From NCBI RefSeq assembly GCF_020164595.1, contig NZ_JAIQZE010000013.1, forward strand, positions 1 to 64,000: a DNA stretch of 64,000 nt. Reading direction: 5' to 3'. Within the stretch, counting starts at the first letter, position 1; every line of letters starts with the position of its first letter. The stretch is from Psychroflexus longus. GTDB lineage: Bacteria; Bacteroidota; Bacteroidia; Flavobacteriales; Flavobacteriaceae. Shown piece by piece: positions 61,954 to 64,000 of the stretch. Both the position numbers and the translations under genes were made by a program. Under the pieces are notes generated by a model. That model was not told the DNA's origin. It saw only the letters and a program-made list of their open reading frames with translations, and made no database searches.

Positions 61954-62646
61954 ATGATAGGATATTACGTTTTAATTGGAGCCATCTTACTTGTAAGTTG
62001 GTATGTGAGTAATAAACTGAAAAGTAAATTCAAAAAATACTCAAAAATTCAACTCCAGAATGGAATGACTGGAGCCGAAATTGCCAGAAAAATGCTGGAA
62101 CATCATCATATTCATGATGTAAAAGTGATTTCTACACCAGGGCAATTGACTGATCATTATCACCCCACTAAAAAGACAGTAAACTTAAGTGAAAGTGTTT
62201 ACAATCAAAGGAACGCAGCTGCTGCTGCAGTTGCAGCTCACGAAGTAGGTCATGCTGTACAACACGCTAAAGCCTATTCATGGTTAGAAATGAGAAGCCA
62301 ACTTGTCCCACTTGTTAGTGTTGCTTCCCAATGGAGCCAATGGGTCATTTTTGGTGGCCTTATTTTGATGACAATGGTAAGCGTAGGTGTTGGTCAAACT
62401 GTACTTCTAGCTGGTATCATTATGTTTGGTCTGGGTACATTATTCAGTTTCATCACGCTACCTGTAGAATATGATGCAAGTAACCGAGCTTTAGCCTGGA
62501 TGAAAGATCATAACATCGTCAACCAGGAAGAATATAAAATGTCTGAAGATTCTTTGAAGTGGGCCGCAAGAACATATGTGGTTGCAGCCATTGGTTCTCT
62601 CGCCACTTTACTTTATTTCCTTAGTATTTACATGGGTCGAGATTAA
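61954..62646 (+). CDS. Membrane zinc metallopeptidase (Zn_peptidase_2, YugP-like)
   Basis: The 230-residue protein has an N-terminal membrane helix, the catalytic HEVGH motif at residues 96-100 (AAHEVGHAVQHA), and three further C-terminal hydrophobic segments. The layout matches the PF04298 family. Natural substrates are unknown; a role in membrane protein quality control is often assumed. A strong terminator follows. Confidence 0.88.
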   Translation: MIGYYVLIGAILLVSWYVSNKLKSKFKKYSKIQLQNGMTGAEIARKMLEHHHIHDVKVISTPGQLTDHYHPTKKTVNLSESVYNQRNAAAAAVAAHEVGHAVQHAKAYSWLEMRSQLVPLVSVASQWSQWVIFGGLILMTMVSVGVGQTVLLAGIIMFGLGTLFSFITLPVEYDASNRALAWMKDHNIVNQEEYKMSEDSLKWAARTYVVAAIGSLATLLYFLSIYMGRD

Positions 62647-62672
62647 AAAACTATTCAATAGTATAATAGTAT

Positions 62673-62708
62673 AAAAGGCGTTTTAGAGGTTTCTAAAACG
62701 CCTTTTTT
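62673..62708 (+). terminator. Bidirectional terminator after the metallopeptidase
   Basis: AAAAGGCGTTTTAGA and TCTAAAACGCCTTTT form 15 pairs around GGTT, with TTTTTT on the plus strand. A shorter T run on the minus strand allows it to serve the convergent lipoprotein gene too. Confidence 0.9.
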
Positions 62709-62760
62709 AGCTTTCGGCTATCATTTTAAGATTGACTAAAGTAATTTTGTTCGCAATAGA

Positions 62761-63123
62761 CTAAGTACAATTGATATTTGATTGGCAATCCGGATCATCA
62801 CAATCTATTAAACCATCCCCGTCGTTGTCAATTCCGTCGATGCAACGTTCAATAAGGCAATCTTGAAAATCTTCACAATCTAAATCTTCGCAATCTATAA
62901 AACCGTCTCCATCGTTATCAATTCCATCATCACAACTACTTTCAATACAAGCCCTGTTTGAAGAGCAACTTGCATCTTCACAATCCACAAAACCATTACT
63001 GTCATTATCAATTCCATCATCGCAGATCTCTACTTCAATATCATTTGCCTCATTTTCGGAATCCGAACATGAACCTAAGCAAAGCAGAAAAGATGGTATT
63101 ATGACAATTAAGAATTTTCGCAC
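62761..63123 (-). CDS. Lipoprotein with three DGIDND-type repeats
   Basis: The 120-residue product starts at GTG (63121-63123) and has a lipoprotein signal ending in LGSC (Cys19). Three tandem repeats follow with the pattern C-x-DGIDND-x-DG-x-x-DC-x-D-x-x-C (CDDGIDNDSNGFVDCEDASC and two more). Such repeats are found in MopE-like metal-binding and calcium-binding surface proteins. The very high Asp content suggests calcium binding. It faces the metallopeptidase gene across a shared terminator. Confidence 0.75.
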   Translation of the reverse strand: MRKFLIVIIPSFLLCLGSCSDSENEANDIEVEICDDGIDNDSNGFVDCEDASCSSNRACIESSCDDGIDNDGDGFIDCEDLDCEDFQDCLIERCIDGIDNDGDGLIDCDDPDCQSNINCT

Positions 63124-63236
63124 ACTCTAAATATAGCATAAAATCCAAAAGAATAATTGTTTCCCTAAAACTTTATTATTTTTAAATGAGGTCTAACTAA
63201 ATTATTATTTCAATGTAATTTAGAGAATAATCTATT

Positions 63237-64000
63237 TTACTTATGCCGTTTCAAGGTATACAAATCATTACGAATATCTTTCAAATTCTTGACACTTCCG
63301 AAATTATGAAGTTCTCGTAAAGCCAGCAAGTCCACATCTGCAATTAAAATCATTTCCGTGTTGGGTGTGGTTTGTGCTTTTATGCCATCACTTGGGAAAG
63401 CAAAATCCGAAGGTGTAAATACAGCCGATTGTGCATATTGAATATCCATATTATGAACCTTTGGCAAATTACCCACACTCCCGGCGATTGCGACATAACA
63501 CTCATTTTCTACCGCTCTGGCCTGCGCGCAAAGTTTCACTCTAGAAAATCCATTTTGTGTATCCGTAAGAAAAGGAACGAACAAAATATCCATACCTTCT
63601 TTGGCCAGAATCCTGGATAACTCCGGAAACTCCACATCATAGCATATCAAAATCCCTATTTTCCCACAGTCTGTATCAAACACCTTAAACTCACTTCCAC
63701 GCTGCATTCCCCATACACGAGCTTCATCTGGAGTCACATGTATTTTCTCATAACGCTCTATACTTCCATCACGTTTACATAAATAACCTACATTATAAAG
63801 TTTATTGTCTATAATTTCTGGCATACTGCCCGAAATGATATTGATATTGTAAGCAATTGACAGTTCTGCCATTTTATTTTTGACAGGCTCTGTGTATTTA
63901 GCCAGTTCTCGTATGGCATCAGGCTCGCTCAAGTGGTTATACTTAGACATCAGCGGAGCATTGAAAAATTCTGGAAATAGCGCAAAATCTGAGCGGTAAC
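63237..64000 (-). CDS. Carbon-nitrogen hydrolase (nitrilase) domain, 5' end beyond the window
   Basis: The minus-strand frame is open from the window edge through DFALFPEFFNAPL (catalytic Glu at 63969-63971) and then to the stop at 63237. Lys in YEKIHVTPDE and Cys in GILICYDVEFPE complete the Glu-Lys-Cys triad. An ATG at 63950 exists but would remove the catalytic Glu, so the true start lies beyond 64000. In Bacteroidota and Bacillus such domains are often fused to an N-terminal GNAT domain (YhcX-like); the fusion cannot be seen here. The substrate is an unknown amide or nitrile-like compound. Confidence 0.85.
   Translation of the reverse strand, partial: YRSDFALFPEFFNAPLMSKYNHLSEPDAIRELAKYTEPVKNKMAELSIAYNINIISGSMPEIIDNKLYNVGYLCKRDGSIERYEKIHVTPDEARVWGMQRGSEFKVFDTDCGKIGILICYDVEFPELSRILAKEGMDILFVPFLTDTQNGFSRVKLCAQARAVENECYVAIAGSVGNLPKVHNMDIQYAQSAVFTPSDFAFPSDGIKAQTTPNTEMILIADVDLLALRELHNFGSVKNLKDIRNDLYTLKRHK

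Overview
The window looks like chromosome of a marine-type Flavobacteriaceae (Bacteroidota). Direct signs: low GC, TonB-dependent receptors with N-terminal carboxypeptidase-regulatory domains, GLPGLI-family proteins, DUF4249 lipoproteins, a type IX secretion C-terminal domain, weak or absent Shine-Dalgarno sequences, and many start sites preceded by the Bacteroidota -7 box TAnnTTTG. No phage, transposase, CRISPR array, rRNA or tRNA gene was seen. The genus was not determined.

Layout. 1-3.9 kb: sugar-amine kinase, small beta-barrel protein, BASS-type symporter, small membrane protein. 4.0-10.4 kb: minus-strand operon with a secreted unknown protein, an STN-TonB-dependent receptor, a DUF4249 lipoprotein and an MG2/plug-like protein. 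10.7-20.2 kb: LspA, a DtxR-type regulator with a ZIP metal transporter, a GNAT-OvoA (5-thiohistidine) operon, a ZnuD-like receptor, DUF2721, a PaaE-type reductase. 20.3-25.2 kb: lytic transglycosylase and an 1134-residue outer-membrane protein. 25.3-25.4 kb: a very short autonomous transcription unit encoding a 16-residue peptide whose stop codon lies in a terminator loop. 25.4-29.9 kb: Atl-type protein, LysE, TrmB, glycosyltransferase and a PhoBR-like two-component system. 30.0-36.4 kb: receptor, surface lipoprotein and T9SS-secreted protein, with a PhoB-box-like site upstream of the lipoprotein. 36.5-40.7 kb: LuxE-like synthetase, Mrp, NifU-like protein, NADPH reductase and ferredoxin, ending in an 11.7-copy heptamer repeat. 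40.9-46.8 kb: a TonB receptor preceded by four GLPGLI paralogues, one of them a pseudogene. 46.9-48.9 kb: fast-evolving small secreted proteins and a 625-base gap holding palindromes and a candidate small RNA. 48.9-54.7 kb: short SSB, DUF3050 protein, glutaryl-CoA dehydrogenase, TrmN6 and an RND exporter. 54.7-61.2 kb: DUF5686 protein and the core translation cluster frr-pyrH-tsf-rpsB-rpsI-rplM. 61.3-64 kb: a gene remnant, a zinc metallopeptidase, a DGIDND-repeat lipoprotein and a nitrilase domain cut by the window edge.

How the parts fit. Much of the content serves the cell envelope: receptors, lipoproteins, lipoprotein processing and murein turnover. A second theme is redox and iron-sulfur chemistry: OvoA, Mrp/NifU and two 2Fe-2S proteins. 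A third is the ribosome/translation block. The most unusual signals are the peptide/terminator unit at 25.3 kb, two neighbouring genes at 45-47 kb whose expected ATG is ACG or ATA, the GLPGLI array, the heptamer repeat, and the gap at 48.3-48.9 kb.
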